A stretch of 64,000 nt of DNA. Source: Aphelocoma coerulescens. Lineage: Eukaryota; Chordata; Aves; Passeriformes; Corvidae. The stretch is taken from contig NC_091016.1 of NCBI RefSeq assembly GCF_041296385.1, positions 17,025,497 through 17,089,496 of the forward strand. Direction: 5' to 3'. The position numbers were made by a program, and so were the translations under genes. Of the stretch, positions 7,899-20,834 are shown piece after piece. The notes under the pieces are model-generated. The model saw only the letters and a program-made list of their open reading frames with translations, had not been told where the DNA came from and did no database searches. The stretch's first letter is position 1; each line of letters begins with the position of its first letter.

Positions 7899-9546
7899 GC
7901 GTGGAGGAGACACGGCCCTGCCAGCGGCTCCGGGAGCCAGCAGTTGGCGACTGGCCGCCCGCTTGCCAGAGAGCCGGGGCCTTTGTGCCTCCCCTGCTCC
8001 CCGCGCCTTTCCCCGCCGCTCCCTCGCTCCCTCGCTCGCTCGCTCGGGGGAAATCCACCCTCTGCCGCCCCGCCCCGCTGCCCCGGGGGCTCCCCGGCGC
8101 CATCTTGAGGGCCCCAGGCCTCGGCCTCACCAGGCTCACCCGAAGGCCGTGGGGACACAAGCACACGCACAGAAAGTGCCCTAGGGTTCCAAGGTCAAGC
8201 TTTTGCCTACGGCATCAGTTTGCTTTCAGACTGTGGACGAGATTATAAAATCACCAGGAGGAAAGAGCATGAAAAAGTTCTGCTTGGGCAGTACCTCAAG
8301 GCTTTGAGGGAGAGGGTTTGTGGTGCTTCCTCGCTCACAGGGAGCCGCAGGAAGTAAAACTAGAAATAAACTAGTAATAAACTAGTAAAAATAGTCATAA
8401 CCCCGTATTAATTGGAAGGAAAACCTGAGGAATTGGCAGCTAGCCCCTCAGAAACATGAGGAGCAAAAGCCAGTCTTCTACCTGAGAGCTGCCTGGGCAG
8501 GGGCAATTCTTCCGATTGCATCAGCGTTGCCGTGGCTAGAAAGGGCAGCGAGGAGAGGAATTCAGCGTCTCCTGGCAGCCCCTGAAATCCCAGCTCTCAC
8601 TTGCGTGCACCGGGGATTCTGCTTCAGACTCTGAACTTGCGCAGCCGCTCCTTGGGCGCTGTTTGCCCCCAGGCACAGCGGTGGGTGCTGCAGCAGCTGT
8701 CCCGCACACAGGGCTCTGGAGCCTCCCCGAGGCCGCCAAGGACTGGAGGAGGCCACGTGCCCGGGATCTGGTGCAGCACCGTGGGGCTGTGGGGGATGCT
8801 TTGGTCTCTTTGGGTGGAAGGTTGGGGAGCAGGGCAAATGGAATCAAGATGAGACAGGGATCAACCAGCGCCACGCCAGGCAGCCTTTTTTCCTACCGGG
8901 GCTCCTCTGAGTTTAGCGAGCTAATGAGGCCTGCGGAGCAAACGAGACCCGGGAGCGAGGAGGGAAGGGCTGGCTGGGAAGGAGTCAGATAAAGCCCTTG
9001 CAGGCATTTCTCTTTCCGAGGGGCTCCTGGGGAGACAAAGGAGACAAGAAGGATGTCCCATCTCGTGACACTCCCTTTTTTCCTTCAGGAGCTGTACCGC
9101 AGTCACTGCGTACAAGAGTTTCCATCGTGATCCCTTTGATGCCAGGGAGCACAAAGAACTTGGAACCTTGCCGGAGTCCAGCCCTGCCTGCCTATCTTGG
9201 AGCAGAGGGGAAAGATGAAGAAGTATTTGGGCGGGGCTTGAGCCGAAATGGCATTTTGCCGCTTCTGATTTCCTCCCAGCTTTTGCAGCGGGGCGACCAC
9301 TGCGTCCCTGCAAACCGCTCCCCTTTCCAAAGCACACGCGAGCCTGGCTGGCAGCTCCGGCTTCTCGAAGGGGCTGCTGCCGTTGGCAACAGGAGCTGTT
9401 GTTGAAATTTTCGCGTTGCTTAACACCCCCTGCCAAAGGCCACCGAGTGGCTGAGGAAGGACCCAAAAAGATTACCCTGGAGGAAGGGGACCAAAAGCTT
9501 GGAAAAGGATGAAAGAAAGGCTCCGATGACAACGACAAGAACAAGA
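7899..9546. other. Spacer, unit 1
   Basis: Same content as 1429-3066, with the 10-bp block present. It has gcgttgccgtgg, the marker of units 1-4. YY1-like core near 8096. Confidence 0.6.
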
Positions 9547-9552
9547 TTTATT
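9547..9552 (-). terminator. Poly(A) signal, unit 2
   Basis: AATAAA plus GT-rich downstream element, downstream of gene 2 (stop at 11009). Confidence 0.6.
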
Positions 9553-9564
9553 TTTGACAGCAAA

Positions 9565-10735
9565 TTAACACCCGCCGCCCTCCAGCCCTCCCAGATTCGC
9601 AGGCCGAGCGGTGCTGCTTCCGTGCCTGAGGTGCTGGCACCCTGGGGAGAGAAACCAGAAAGCCGCGGTCAGCTGGACAGGGCTCCTGTCCCCCCTGTCC
9701 CAGCACGGCCTGTGCCCGGGCCAGGCTGCTGGCGGTGCCAATTCTCCGTTTCTAGAGGAGAGCAGCATGGCAGGCCACGTTCCACCTCCTCCACTTAAAC
9801 ACGGCAGAGCAGTCTCCTCAGCAGCTGCAAGAGCGGGATGCTCGTGTGCCCGCTGCCGTCTGCCGGAAGCCCATCTGCCACCCGTTGCTGTGAAGCCGGG
9901 TACCCACCTCTGGAGACCTGCTGCCAAGAGAGGAGCCGATCCCGCACGAGGTCCTCGTCCGTCTTGAAGGCGATGGCCCCGCAGACCGCGGCCCCCCGGG
10001 GTAGCGCCGGCACCGGACGCACTCCACAAACAGGGGGCCAGCGCTTCCCCATGCGGTCCGGGCACCCGGTGCAACCTTCCTGGAAAAAGCAAAGAACGAT
10101 TGCATGAAAGTCAATTCAAAACAAGACCTGGGAGCAAGAAAAAGCGTCAAAGGTTATCACCGTATCACGGGCCTGGGGAGGGTCTGAGCACTCCATGCAA
10201 GCATTAAGGCTCTCCATGGCTGGGGAAAAACCCCACCTTTCCCACGCGTAAGCCCACCCCTTCCTCAAGGGCCCGCAAAGCAGACCAGCAGGGGCACGCC
10301 TTCGGAACCCGCCCCCCTCTGCTGCCCCCCGTCCCTACGGACGGATGCTTTTGCCAGGCTGGCTCCCCCCGCCCCAGCCCGGGCCAGGCTGGGTGGCAGA
10401 AGCTGTCAGCAAGGCCGGGCGCTGGCTCCCCCTGCACAGCATCCGTGCCCTGTCCCGCCAAAAAGCAACTTGGCGGCCGGCGGAAAAATTAATATTCCCC
10501 GGCGCCGCCAAGCGGGGAAGCTCCGGCGCCTGGCCCGGCCGAGCCCTGCCACGCCTGGAACCACGAGCATCCCCCCACCCCTCCGCCGGCTGTGGACTCA
10601 TCTTGATTCCGTCGGGGCGCAGAGCGTGTCCTCCAGGAAGGGGCCGCAACCAAAGCCAACCGGCTTTGCCCCGCCAGCGGCCAGCTCGAGGACGGTGTTG
10701 TCCGGCTCCAGGTCGTGCTCCAGAAGAACACCCCG
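9565..10735 (-). pseudogene. PIM1-like pseudogene, unit 2
   Basis: Exons 10735-10602, 10079-9908, 9641-9565, with the same lesions. It has private base agctggacag near 9670 and ctgccaagag (units 2-5) in place of ctgccaggag. Confidence 0.85.
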
Positions 10736-11008
10736 GCGGTGCCTCGGCTTGCGGGGACATCACGATGCCATTGAGCTGCAGGGGGATGTTTCCCCTTTTC
10801 CAGTCCGTGGCAACTTCACTGCACTGCCACGACTTCTCCAATAGGATGGGGAGCACTGAGCCGCTTCCTCCACAAGGCGCCGAGGACCAGCGGAAGCATC
10901 TCCTCGGCTGCGCTCTCTCCTCCGTGCCACGGCCGCAGGGAAACGCTCTGCCGTTTTCTTCGAGCGCCCCGAGACGCGTGCAGCTGGTGCTTGCTGGGCT
11001 CCTGGATC

Positions 11009-13254
11009 CTACTGTGCAGAGGGATGGATCTCTGCTGTCTCCTGGGCCAAGTGACGGTCCTGCAGCCAAGAATGCTCAAACAGGTCTTCCAAGGACGGCC
11101 TGTGCGCGGGGTCCATGGATAAACACCACCGGATGAGGTGCTGGCACTCTGGGGAGAGAAACGGGAAAACGCTGCTCAGCGGGACAAGGCTCCTGCCCCT
11201 GCTCTCCCAGATTCCACGGTGCCCAGGCCACACTAGGAGCGCTCGGAAGCTGCACCCCAACCTTCCCGTCGATCCTCCCTTTCGGACGAGAGCAGCCCAG
11301 AGGCACACGTGCCACCTCCTCCAGCTAACCCCAGCAGATCAGCCTCCTCCCTAGCTGCAAGAGCAGGACGCCTGCGTGCCACCTGCCCTCTGCCAACCAC
11401 GTCCTTCCCCCCCTCCCCCCGTGCTGTGAAGGCGCATCCCCACCTTGAGACACCCGGGGCGGGAAGAAGAGCTGGCCCCGGATGATGTCCTCATCCGTGT
11501 TGAAAGGAAGGTGCCCACAGACCAGCTCATAGAGCAGGATGCCCAGGGACCAGATGGTGGCTGGCTGGCCATGGTAGCAGCCAAAGAGGATCCACTCCGG
11601 CGGGCTGTACTCCGGCGTGCCTACGGGACACGGGCGCAGCTCATCAGGCCCTGATGAGTGCTGCTCCCTCCCAGCCAGCTCCCATTCCACAACAGGCAGC
11701 CCTCGCCCCGCCGGAAAGCAACTTGGCTGCAGCCGGCTGCAGAAGGATTTCCCCTCGCTCCCTCCCTCTTCCGCCTCTGCCAGCAAAGGGGGGAATCTCT
11801 GCTGCCCGGCTGGGCCCCGCCTTTGGGCTCACCTGACATTCGGGTGTAGAAGGTGTCCTGGAGGACCGTGCCGCACCCGAAGTCGATGAGCTTTGCCTCG
11901 CCGGTGGCCAGGTCGACGAGGACGTTCTCGGCCTTGATGTCGCGGTGCAGGACGCCGCGGCTGGTGCAGTGCCGCACGGCCTCCAGCACCTGGCGGAACA
12001 GCCCCCGCGCCACGGGCTCCGTCAGGAAGCCCCGCTCCTCCAGGAAGTACCAGAGGTCCTGACAGCGCTCCGGACGCTCCATGACCAGCGCGAAGCCGTC
12101 GGGCAGCTCGAACCAGTCCAGGAGCCGCACCACGCCGCGGAAGCCAGGGCGCGACACCATCCAGAGCAGCGCCAGCTCCAGGGGCACAAGGGCGCCGTTG
12201 TGCTGCGGGGGGGACCGCGATGCCGTCAGCGGGGCCGATGCTGCGCCGAGCCTTCGGCACCCCGGCCCGGCCCCACCGCCGCTCGCCATTGCCCGGCCCG
12301 GGACGCTCCGCGGCCCCCGCTCACTGCACGCTCGCTCCCCTCGCAGCGTCCCGGCTCCCACCCTCCCGGGCCTCGCCCTAGCCCCGCCCGCCACGCCCCG
12401 CCGGCTTTCACTCACCAGCCGCGCCCACTCCGGGATGCGATCGCGGGACACTCGCTTGATGGCCACCTGCAAGTCAAGGCGAGCGGCGGGCTGAGCTCGT
12501 CGCCCGTCGCCCGTCGCCCGCCGCCCGCCGCCCCCCTCCGACCCGGCCCCACTCTTACCGGGGCGCCGTCGGCGAGCCGGGTCCCGGAGTAAACGCTGCC
12601 GCAGCCGCCGCTCCCCAGCAGCGGGCCCTGCCGGTAGAGCTGCTCCAGGGGAGGCTTCTCCGCCCGTGCGGGCGGCACCGCGCTCTCGGCATTCTGCCCG
12701 GGGCCCCCGGGCGCTGCTGCTTCCCGAGCCGCCCCGGGGCCGGCGGCCGAGCTGACGAGCGGCGGAGTTCGGAGCGGGGAAGCTGCCGGCGATGCTGCGG
12801 ACGACGCTGCCGGGGACGGGGCGGGAGCCGGGCGGCAGCGGGGCGGCTCCGGGCGGAAGCGCCGGAGGGGCCTCGTTCGGGGCCGGGGCCGGGCCAGGGC
12901 CCGCGCCAGGCGGAGCCAAAAGAGCGTGCTGCTCCGCCAGCACCAGAGCGAGCGGCCCTTCCAGCGGCGCCGCTGCCAGTACGGAGAGAGCCCGGCGGAG
13001 GCGGCACCGCGGCGGGCCGGGCAGGGGCGGGCAGGGGGCGGCCCCGCCGAGGGGCGGCAGCGGGGCGGCTCCGGGCGGAGCCGCGGGAGGGGCCTCGGCC
13101 GGGGCCGGGCCAGGGCCCGCGCCAGGCGGAGCCAAAAGAGCGTGCTGCTCCGCCAGCACCAGAGCCGCTGCCAGGACGGAGAGAGCCCGGCGGAGGCGGC
13201 ACCGCGGCGGGCACGGGGCGGCCCCGCAGAGGGGCGGCCCGCGGGACGCGGCAT
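11009..13254 (-). CDS. PIM1-like: PIM1-like kinase, gene 2
   Basis: Exons 13254-12559, 12466-12416, 12202-11833, 11620-11444, 11148-11009. There is no indel relative to gene 1 between start and stop, and the predicted protein appears identical (Gly100, Pro445). Upstream in-frame ATG at 13617. Confidence 0.87.
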
Positions 13255-13828
13255 GAGCCGCGCTGGGAGAGGCGGAGACAGGGACGGGACGGGAGTGAGT
13301 GGAGTGTGAGAGGGAGAAGGGGACGGAGAGCGAGCGGAAATCCGAGTGGAAAACCGATCGAGAGAGGCGCTGCTGCTGCCGCTGCTGCTGCCGCTGCTGC
13401 TGCCGCTGCTGCTGCCGCTGAGCCGCCGGAGCGCGCGGCCGTTCCGTTCGTCCGTTCCCTGCGCGAGCCCACCGGAGGAGCCGGCGCGCGCCCCGTGGAA
13501 GGGAAGAAGCAAACAAAGAAATAAATGCCCGTGAAAGAAATAACCTAATAAATCAATACAGAAATAAAGAAAAGTGTGGGCTTGTAGCTTTCTTCTTCCT
13601 TGGGTGAGATGAAGCATTTCACCGGGAAGAGTTCCCTGTCCTGATGGTTGTGCGAGAGTGGACAGGAGTGGAGCCTTTAATTTTCAGGTAGAAAAGATAA
13701 ATCGTGTCAGTAATGTCATCTCTTTTCATCCTCTGTTGAGACAGTTGCAGGCTGCCAAAAGACAGAGTCTGCAATGTGGAACTTGGTCCCAAGCTTCTTT
13801 TTCTGCCAGAGGATGAGGAGGGGAAGTA
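13255..13828 (-). promoter_or_regulatory. 5' flank of gene 2
   Basis: Same layout, shorter because of one fewer minisatellite repeat. It has a private base near 13496 (ccccgtggaa). Confidence 0.35.
13368..13420 (-). repeat. 12-bp minisatellite, 53 bp
   Basis: Four repeats, with the extra ctg triplet. Confidence 0.95.
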
Positions 13829-14366
13829 TCCCAGAATCACGGAGTCACGGCATTGTTTGGCTTGGACGGGACCTGAAAGATCACGTCGTTGCAAGCCCCC
13901 CTGCTGTGGCTAGGGACCCCTGGCACTGGACCAAGGGCTTGTCTAGAGCTCCTTTCAGCCTGGCCTTGAACACTGCCAGGGGAGGGGGTAGCCACACCTT
14001 CTCCGGGCAACCTGTGCCACGAGAGTCATTTTTCTGAATACCTCATCTAAACCTACTCTCTTTCCGTTTGGATCCATTCTCCCTTGTCCTGTCCTTGCCT
14101 GCCCTTGTCCAAAGTCCCTCTCCAGCTTTCTTGTAGGTTGCCGTCAGGTCCTGGAAGGCCACGGTTCTGTCGAGCCTAAGCCTAAGTGTCTTTTGCCGGC
14201 TGAAGAAGCCCAGCTGTCTCAGCCTTTCCTTGCAGGAGAGGTGCTCCAGCGCTCGCTAAATCTCGGTGTCCCCCGTCCGCACGTGCTCCAGCCCGTCCAT
14301 GTCCTTGCCATCCGTGCTGGGGAGCCCGGCAGAGCCGGATGCAGCGCTGCAGGTGCAGTGTCACCG
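13829..14366 (-). mobile_element. CR1 3'-end fragment, unit 2
   Basis: Same insertion, with private base gtccatgtcc where the others have gtccgtgtcc. Confidence 0.85.
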
Positions 14367-16014
14367 GCGTGGAGGAGACACGGCCCTGCCAGCGGCTCCG
14401 GGAGCCAGCAGTTGGCGACTGGCCGCCCGCTTGCCAGAGACCCAGGGCCTTTGTGCCTCCCCTGCTCCCCGCGCCTTTCCCCGCCGCTCCCTCGCTCCCT
14501 CGCTCGCTCGCTCGGGGGAAATCCACCCTCTGCCGCCCCGCCCCGCTGCCCCGGGGGCTCCCCGGCGCCATCTTGAGGGCCCCAGGCCTCGGCCTCACCA
14601 GGCTCACCCGAAGGCCGTGGGGACACAAGCACACGCACAGAAAGTGCCCTAGGGTTCCAAGGTCAAGCTTTTGCCTACGGCATCAGTTTGCTTTCAGACT
14701 GTGGACGAGATTATAAAATCACCAGGAGGAAAGAGCATGAAAAAGTTCTGCTTGGGCAGTACCTCAAGGCTTTGAGGGAGAGGGTTTGTGGTGCTTCCTC
14801 GCTCACAGGGAGCCGCAGGAAGTAAAACTAGAAATAAACTAGTAATAAACTAGTAAAAATAGTCATAACCCCGTATTAATTGGAAGGAAAACCTGAGGAA
14901 TTGGCAGCTAGCCCCTCAGAAACATGAGGAGCAAAAGCCAGTCTTCTACCTGAGAGCTGCCTGGGCAGGGGCAATTCTTCCGATTGCATCAGCGTTGCCG
15001 TGGCTAGAAAGGGCAGCGAGGAGAGGAATTCAGCGTCTCCTGGCAGCCCCTGAAATCCCAGCTCTCACTTGCGTGCACCGGGGATTCTGCTTCAGACTCT
15101 GAACTTGCGCAGCCGCTCCTTGGGCGCTGTTTGCCCCCAGGCACAGCGGTGGGTGCTGCAGCAGCTGTCCCGCACACAGGGCTCTGGAGCCTCCCCGAGG
15201 CCGCCAAGGACTGGAGGAGGCCACGTGCCCGGGATCTGGTGCAGCACCGTGGGGCTGTGGGGGATGCTTTGGTCTCTTTGGGTGGAAGGTTGGGGAGCAG
15301 GGCAAATGGAATCAAGATGAGACAGGGATCAACCAGCGCCACGCCAGGCAGCCTTTTTTCCTACCGGGGCTCCTCTGAGTTTAGCGAGCTAATGAGGCCT
15401 GCGGAGCAAACGAGACCCGGGAGCGAGGAGGGAAGGGCTGGCTGGGAAGGAGTCAGATAAAGCCCTTGCAGGCATTTCTCTTTCCGAGGGGCTCCTGGGG
15501 AGACAAAGGAGACAAGAAGGATGTCCCATCTCGTGACACTCCCTTTTTTCCTTCAGGAGCTGTACCGCAGTCACTGCGTACAAGAGTTTCCATCGTGATC
15601 CCTTTGATGCCAGGGAGCACAAAGAACTTGGAACCTTGCCGGAGTCCAGCCCTGCCTGCCTATCTTGGAGCAGAGGGGAAAGATGAAGAAGTATTTGGGC
15701 GGGGCTTGAGCCGAAATGGCATTTTGCCGCTTCTGATTTCCTCCCAGCTTTTGCAGCGGGGCGACCACTGCGTCCCTGCAAACCGCTCCCCTTTCCAAAG
15801 CACACGCGAGCCTGGCTGGCAGCTCCGGCTTCTCGAAGGGGCTGCTGCCGTTGGCAACAGGAGCTGTTGTTGAAATTTTCGCGTTGCTTAACACCCCCTG
15901 CCAAAGGCCACCGAGTGGCTGAGGAAGGACCCAAAAAGATTACCCTGGAGGAAGGGGACCAAAAGCTTGGAAAAGGATGAAAGAAAGGCTCCGATGACAA
16001 CGACAAGAACAAGA
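14367..16014. other. Spacer, unit 2
   Basis: Same content, with the gcgttgccgtgg marker. No gene seen. Confidence 0.6.
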
Positions 16015-16020
16015 TTTATT
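16015..16020 (-). terminator. Poly(A) signal, unit 3
   Basis: AATAAA plus GT-rich element, downstream of gene 3. Confidence 0.6.
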
Positions 16021-16032
16021 TTTGACAGCAAA

Positions 16033-17203
16033 TTAACACCCGCCGCCCTCCAGCCCTCCCAGATTCGCAGGCCGAGCGGTGCTGCTTCCGTGCCTGAGGT
16101 GCTGGCACCCTGGGGAGAGAAACCAGAAAGCCGCGGTCAGCCGGACAGGGCTCCTGTCCCCCCTGTCCCAGCACGGCCTGTGCCCGGGCCAGGCTGCTGG
16201 CGGTGCCAATTCTCCGTTTCTAGAGGAGAGCAGCATGGCAGGCCACGTTCCACCTCCTCCACTTAAACACGGCAGAGCAGTCTCCTCAGCAGCTGCAAGA
16301 GCGGGATGCTCGTGTGCCCGCTGCCGTCTGCCGGAAGCCCATCTGCCACCCGTTGCTGTGAAGCCGGGTACCCACCTCTGGAGACCTGCTGCCAAGAGAG
16401 GAGCCGATCCCGCACGAGGTCCTCGTCCGTCTTGAAGGCGATGGCCCCGCAGACCGCGGCCCCCCGGGGTAGCGCCGGCACCGGACGCACTCCACAAACA
16501 GGGGGCCAGCGCTTCCCCATGCGGTCCGGGCACCCGGTGCAACCTTCCTGGAAAAAGCAAAGAACGATTGCATGAAAGTCAATTCAAAACAAGACCTGGG
16601 AGCAAGAAAAAGCGTCAAAGGTTATCACCGTATCACGGGCCTGGGGAGGGTCTGAGCACTCCATGCAAGCATTAAGGCTCTCCATGGCTGGGGAAAAACC
16701 CCACCTTTCCCACGCGTAAGCCCACCCCTTCCTCAAGGGCCCGCAAAGCAGACCAGCAGGGGCACGCCTTCGGAACCCGCCCCCCTCTGCTGCCCCCCGT
16801 CCCTACGGACGGATGCTTTTGCCAGGCTGGCTCCCCCCGCCCCAGCCCGGGCCAGGCTGGGTGGCAGAAGCTATCAGCAAGGCCGGGCGCTGGCTCCCCC
16901 TGCACAGCATCCGTGCCCTGTCCCGCCAAAAAGCAACTTGGCGGCCGGCGGAAAAATTAATATTCCCCGGCGCCGCCAAGCGGGGAAGCTCCGGCGCCTG
17001 GCCCGGCCGAGCCCTGCCACGCCTGGAACCACGAGCATCCCCCCACCCCTCCGCCGGCTGTGGACTCATCTTGATTCCGTCGGGGCGCAGAGCGTGTCCT
17101 CCAGGAAGGGGCCGCAACCAAAGCCAACCGGCTTTGCCCCGCCAGCGGCCAGCTCGAGGACGGTGTTGTCCGGCTCCAGGTCGTGCTCCAGAAGAACACC
17201 CCG
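16033..17203 (-). pseudogene. PIM1-like pseudogene, unit 3
   Basis: Exons 17203-17070, 16547-16376, 16109-16033, with the same lesions. It has gctatcagc near 16871, shared only with unit 4. Confidence 0.85.
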
Positions 17204-17476
17204 GCGGTGCCTCGGCTTGCGGGGACATCACGATGCCATTGAGCTGCAGGGGGATGTTTCCCCTTTTCCAGTCCGTGGCAACTTCACTGCACTGCCACGA
17301 CTTCTCCAATAGGATGGGGAGCACTGAGCCGCTTCCTCCACAAGGCGCCGAGGACCAGCGGAAGCATCTCCTCGGCTGCGCTCTCTCCTCCGTGCCACGG
17401 CCGCAGGGAAACGCTCTGCCGTTTTCTTCGAGCGCCCCGAGACGCGTGCAGCTGGTGCTTGCTGGGCTCCTGGATC

Positions 17477-19722
17477 CTACTGTGCAGAGGGATGGATCTC
17501 TGCTGTCTCCTGGGCCAAGTGACGGTCCTGCAGCCAAGAATGCTCAAACAGGTCTTCCAAGGACGGCCTGTGCGCGGGGTCCATGGATAAACACCACCGG
17601 ATGAGGTGCTGGCACTCTGGGGAGAGAAACGGGAAAACGCTGCTCAGCGGGACAAGGCTCCTGCCCCTGCTCTCCCAGATTCCACGGTGCCCAGGCCACA
17701 CTAGGAGCGCTCGGAAGCTGCACCCCAACCTTCCCGTCGATCCTCCCTTTCGGACGAGAGCAGCCCAGAGGCACACGTGCCACCTCCTCCAGCTAACCCC
17801 AGCAGATCAGCCTCCTCCCTAGCTGCAAGAGCAGGACGCCTGCGTGCCACCTGCCCTCTGCCAACCACGTCCTTCCCCCCCTCCCCCCGTGCTGTGAAGG
17901 CGCATCCCCACCTTGAGACACCCGGGGCGGGAAGAAGAGCTGGCCCCGGATGATGTCCTCATCCGTGTTGAAAGGAAGGTGCCCACAGACCAGCTCATAG
18001 AGCAGGATGCCCAGGGACCAGATGGTGGCTGGCTGGCCATGGTAGCAGCCAAAGAGGATCCACTCCGGCGGGCTGTACTCCGGCGTGCCTACGGGACACG
18101 GGCGCAGCTCATCAGGCCCTGATGAGTGCTGCTCCCTCCCAGCCAGCTCCCATTCCACAACAGGCAGCCCTCGCCCCGCCGGAAAGCAACTTGGCTGCAG
18201 CCGGCTGCAGAAGGATTTCCCCTCGCTCCCTCCCTCTTCCGCCTCTGCCAGCAAAGGGGGGAATCTCTGCTGCCCGGCTGGGCCCCGCCTTTGGGCTCAC
18301 CTGACATTCGGGTGTAGAAGGTGTCCTGGAGGACCGTGCCGCACCCGAAGTCGATGAGCTTTGCCTCGCCGGTGGCCAGGTCGACGAGGACGTTCTCGGC
18401 CTTGATGTCGCGGTGCAGGACGCCGCGGCTGGTGCAGTGCCGCACGGCCTCCAGCACCTGGCGGAACAGCCCCCGCGCCACGGGCTCCGTCAGGAAGCCC
18501 CGCTCCTCCAGGAAGTACCAGAGGTCCTGACAGCGCTCCGGACGCTCCATGACCAGCGCGAAGCCGTCGGGCAGCTCGAACCAGTCCAGGAGCCGCACCA
18601 CGCCGCGGAAGCCAGGGCGCGACACCATCCAGAGCAGCGCCAGCTCCAGGGGCACAAGGGCGCCGTTGTGCTGCGGGGGGGACCGCGATGCCGTCAGCGG
18701 GGCCGATGCTGCGCCGAGCCTTCGGCACCCCGGCCCGGCCCCACCGCCGCTCGCCATTGCCCGGCCCGGGACGCTCCGCGGCCCCCGCTCACTGCACGCT
18801 CGCTCCCCTCGCAGCGTCCCGGCTCCCACCCTCCCGGGCCTCGCCCTAGCCCCGCCCGCCACGCCCCGCCGGCTTTCACTCACCAGCCGCGCCCACTCCG
18901 GGATGCGATCGCGGGACACTCGCTTGATGGCCACCTGCAAGTCAAGGCGAGCGGCGGGCTGAGCTCGTCGCCCGTCGCCCGTCGCCCGCCGCCCGCCGCC
19001 CCCCTCCGACCCGGCCCCACTCTTACCGGGGCGCCGTCGGCGAGCCGGGTCCCGGAGTAAACGCTGCCGCAGCCGCCGCTCCCCAGCAGCGGGCCCTGCC
19101 GGTAGAGCTGCTCCAGGGGAGGCTTCTCCGCCCGTGCGGGCGGCACCGCGCTCTCGGCATTCTGCCCGGGGCCCCCGGGCGCTGCTGCTTCCCGAGCCGC
19201 CCCGGGGCCGGCGGCCGAGCTGACGAGCGGCGGAGTTCGGAGCGGGGAAGCTGCCGGCGATGCTGCGGACGACGCTGCCGGGGACGGGGCGGGAGCCGGG
19301 CGGCAGCGGGGCGGCTCCGGGCGGAAGCGCCGGAGGGGCCTCGTTCGGGGCCGGGGCCGGGCCAGGGCCCGCGCCAGGCGGAGCCAAAAGAGCGTGCTGC
19401 TCCGCCAGCACCAGAGCGAGCGGCCCTTCCAGCGGCGCCGCTGCCAGTACGGAGAGAGCCCGGCGGAGGCGGCACCGCGGCGGGCCGGGCAGGGGCGGGC
19501 AGGGGGCGGCCCCGCCGAGGGGCGGCAGCGGGGCGGCTCCGGGCGGAGCCGCGGGAGGGGCCTCGGCCGGGGCCGGGCCAGGGCCCGCGCCAGGCGGAGC
19601 CAAAAGAGCGTGCTGCTCCGCCAGCACCAGAGCCGCTGCCAGGACGGAGAGAGCCCGGCGGAGGCGGCACCGCGGCGGGCACGGGGCGGCCCCGCAGAGG
19701 GGCGGCCCGCGGGACGCGGCAT
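17477..19722 (-). CDS. PIM1-like: PIM1-like kinase, gene 3
   Basis: Exons 19722-19027, 18934-18884, 18670-18301, 18088-17912, 17616-17477. The predicted protein appears identical to gene 1 (Gly100, Pro445). Upstream in-frame ATG at 20085. Confidence 0.87.
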
Positions 19723-20296
19723 GAGCCGCGCTGGGAGAGGCGGAGACAGGGACGGGACGGGAGTGAGTGGAGTGTGAGAGGGAGAAGGGGACGGAGAGCG
19801 AGCGGAAATCCGAGTGGAAAACCGATCGAGAGAGGCGCTGCTGCTGCCGCTGCTGCTGCCGCTGCTGCTGCCGCTGCTGCTGCCGCTGAGCCGCCGGAGC
19901 GCGCGGCCGTTCCGTTCGTCCGTTCCCTGCGCGAGCCCACCGGAGGAGCCGGCGCGCGCCCCGCGGAAGGGAAGAAGCAAACAAAGAAATAAATGCCCGT
20001 GAAAGAAATAACCTAATAAATCAATACAGAAATAAAGAAAAGTGTGGGCTTGTAGCTTTCTTCTTCCTTGGGTGAGATGAAGCATTTCACCGGGAAGAGT
20101 TCCCTGTCCTGATGGTTGTGCGAGAGTGGACAGGAGTGGAGCCTTTAATTTTCAGGTAGAAAAGATAAATCGTGTCAGTAATGTCATCTCTTTTCATCCT
20201 CTGTTGAGACAGTTGCAGGCTGCCAAAAGACAGAGTCTGCAATGTGGAACTTGGTCCCAAGCTTCTTTTTCTGCCAGAGGATGAGGAGGGGAAGTA
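19723..20296 (-). promoter_or_regulatory. 5' flank of gene 3
   Basis: Same layout as the other units; no private change noticed. Confidence 0.35.
19836..19888 (-). repeat. 12-bp minisatellite, 53 bp
   Basis: Four repeats, with the extra ctg triplet. Confidence 0.95.
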
Positions 20297-20834
20297 TCCC
20301 AGAATCACGGAGTCACGGCATTGTTTGGCTTGGACGGGACCTGAAAGATCACGTCGTTGCAAGCCCCCCTGCTGTGGCTAGGGACCCCTGGCACTGGACC
20401 AAGGGCTTGTCTAGAGCTCCTTTCAGCCTGGCCTTGAACACTGCCAGGGGAGGGGGTAGCCACACCTTCTCCGGGCAACCTGTGCCACGAGAGTCATTTT
20501 TCTGAATACCTCATCTAAACCTACTCTCTTTCCGTTTGGATCCATTCTCCCTTGTCCTGTCCTTGCCTGCCCTTGTCCAAAGTCCCTCTCCAGCTTTCTT
20601 GTAGGTTGCCGTCAGGTCCTGGAAGGCCACGGTTCTGTCGAGCCTAAGCCTAAGTGTCTTTTGCCGGCTGAAGAAGCCCAGCTGTCTCAGCCTTTCCTTG
20701 CAGGAGAGGTGCTCCAGCGCTCGCTAAATCTCGGTGTCCCCCGTCCGCACGTGCTCCAGCCCGTCCGTGTCCTTGCCGTCCGTGCTGGGGAGCCCGGCAG
20801 AGCCGGATGCAGCGCTGCAGGTGCAGTGTCACCG
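20297..20834 (-). mobile_element. CR1 3'-end fragment, unit 3
   Basis: Same insertion. It shares ccgtccgtgc with the left-edge copy only. Confidence 0.85.
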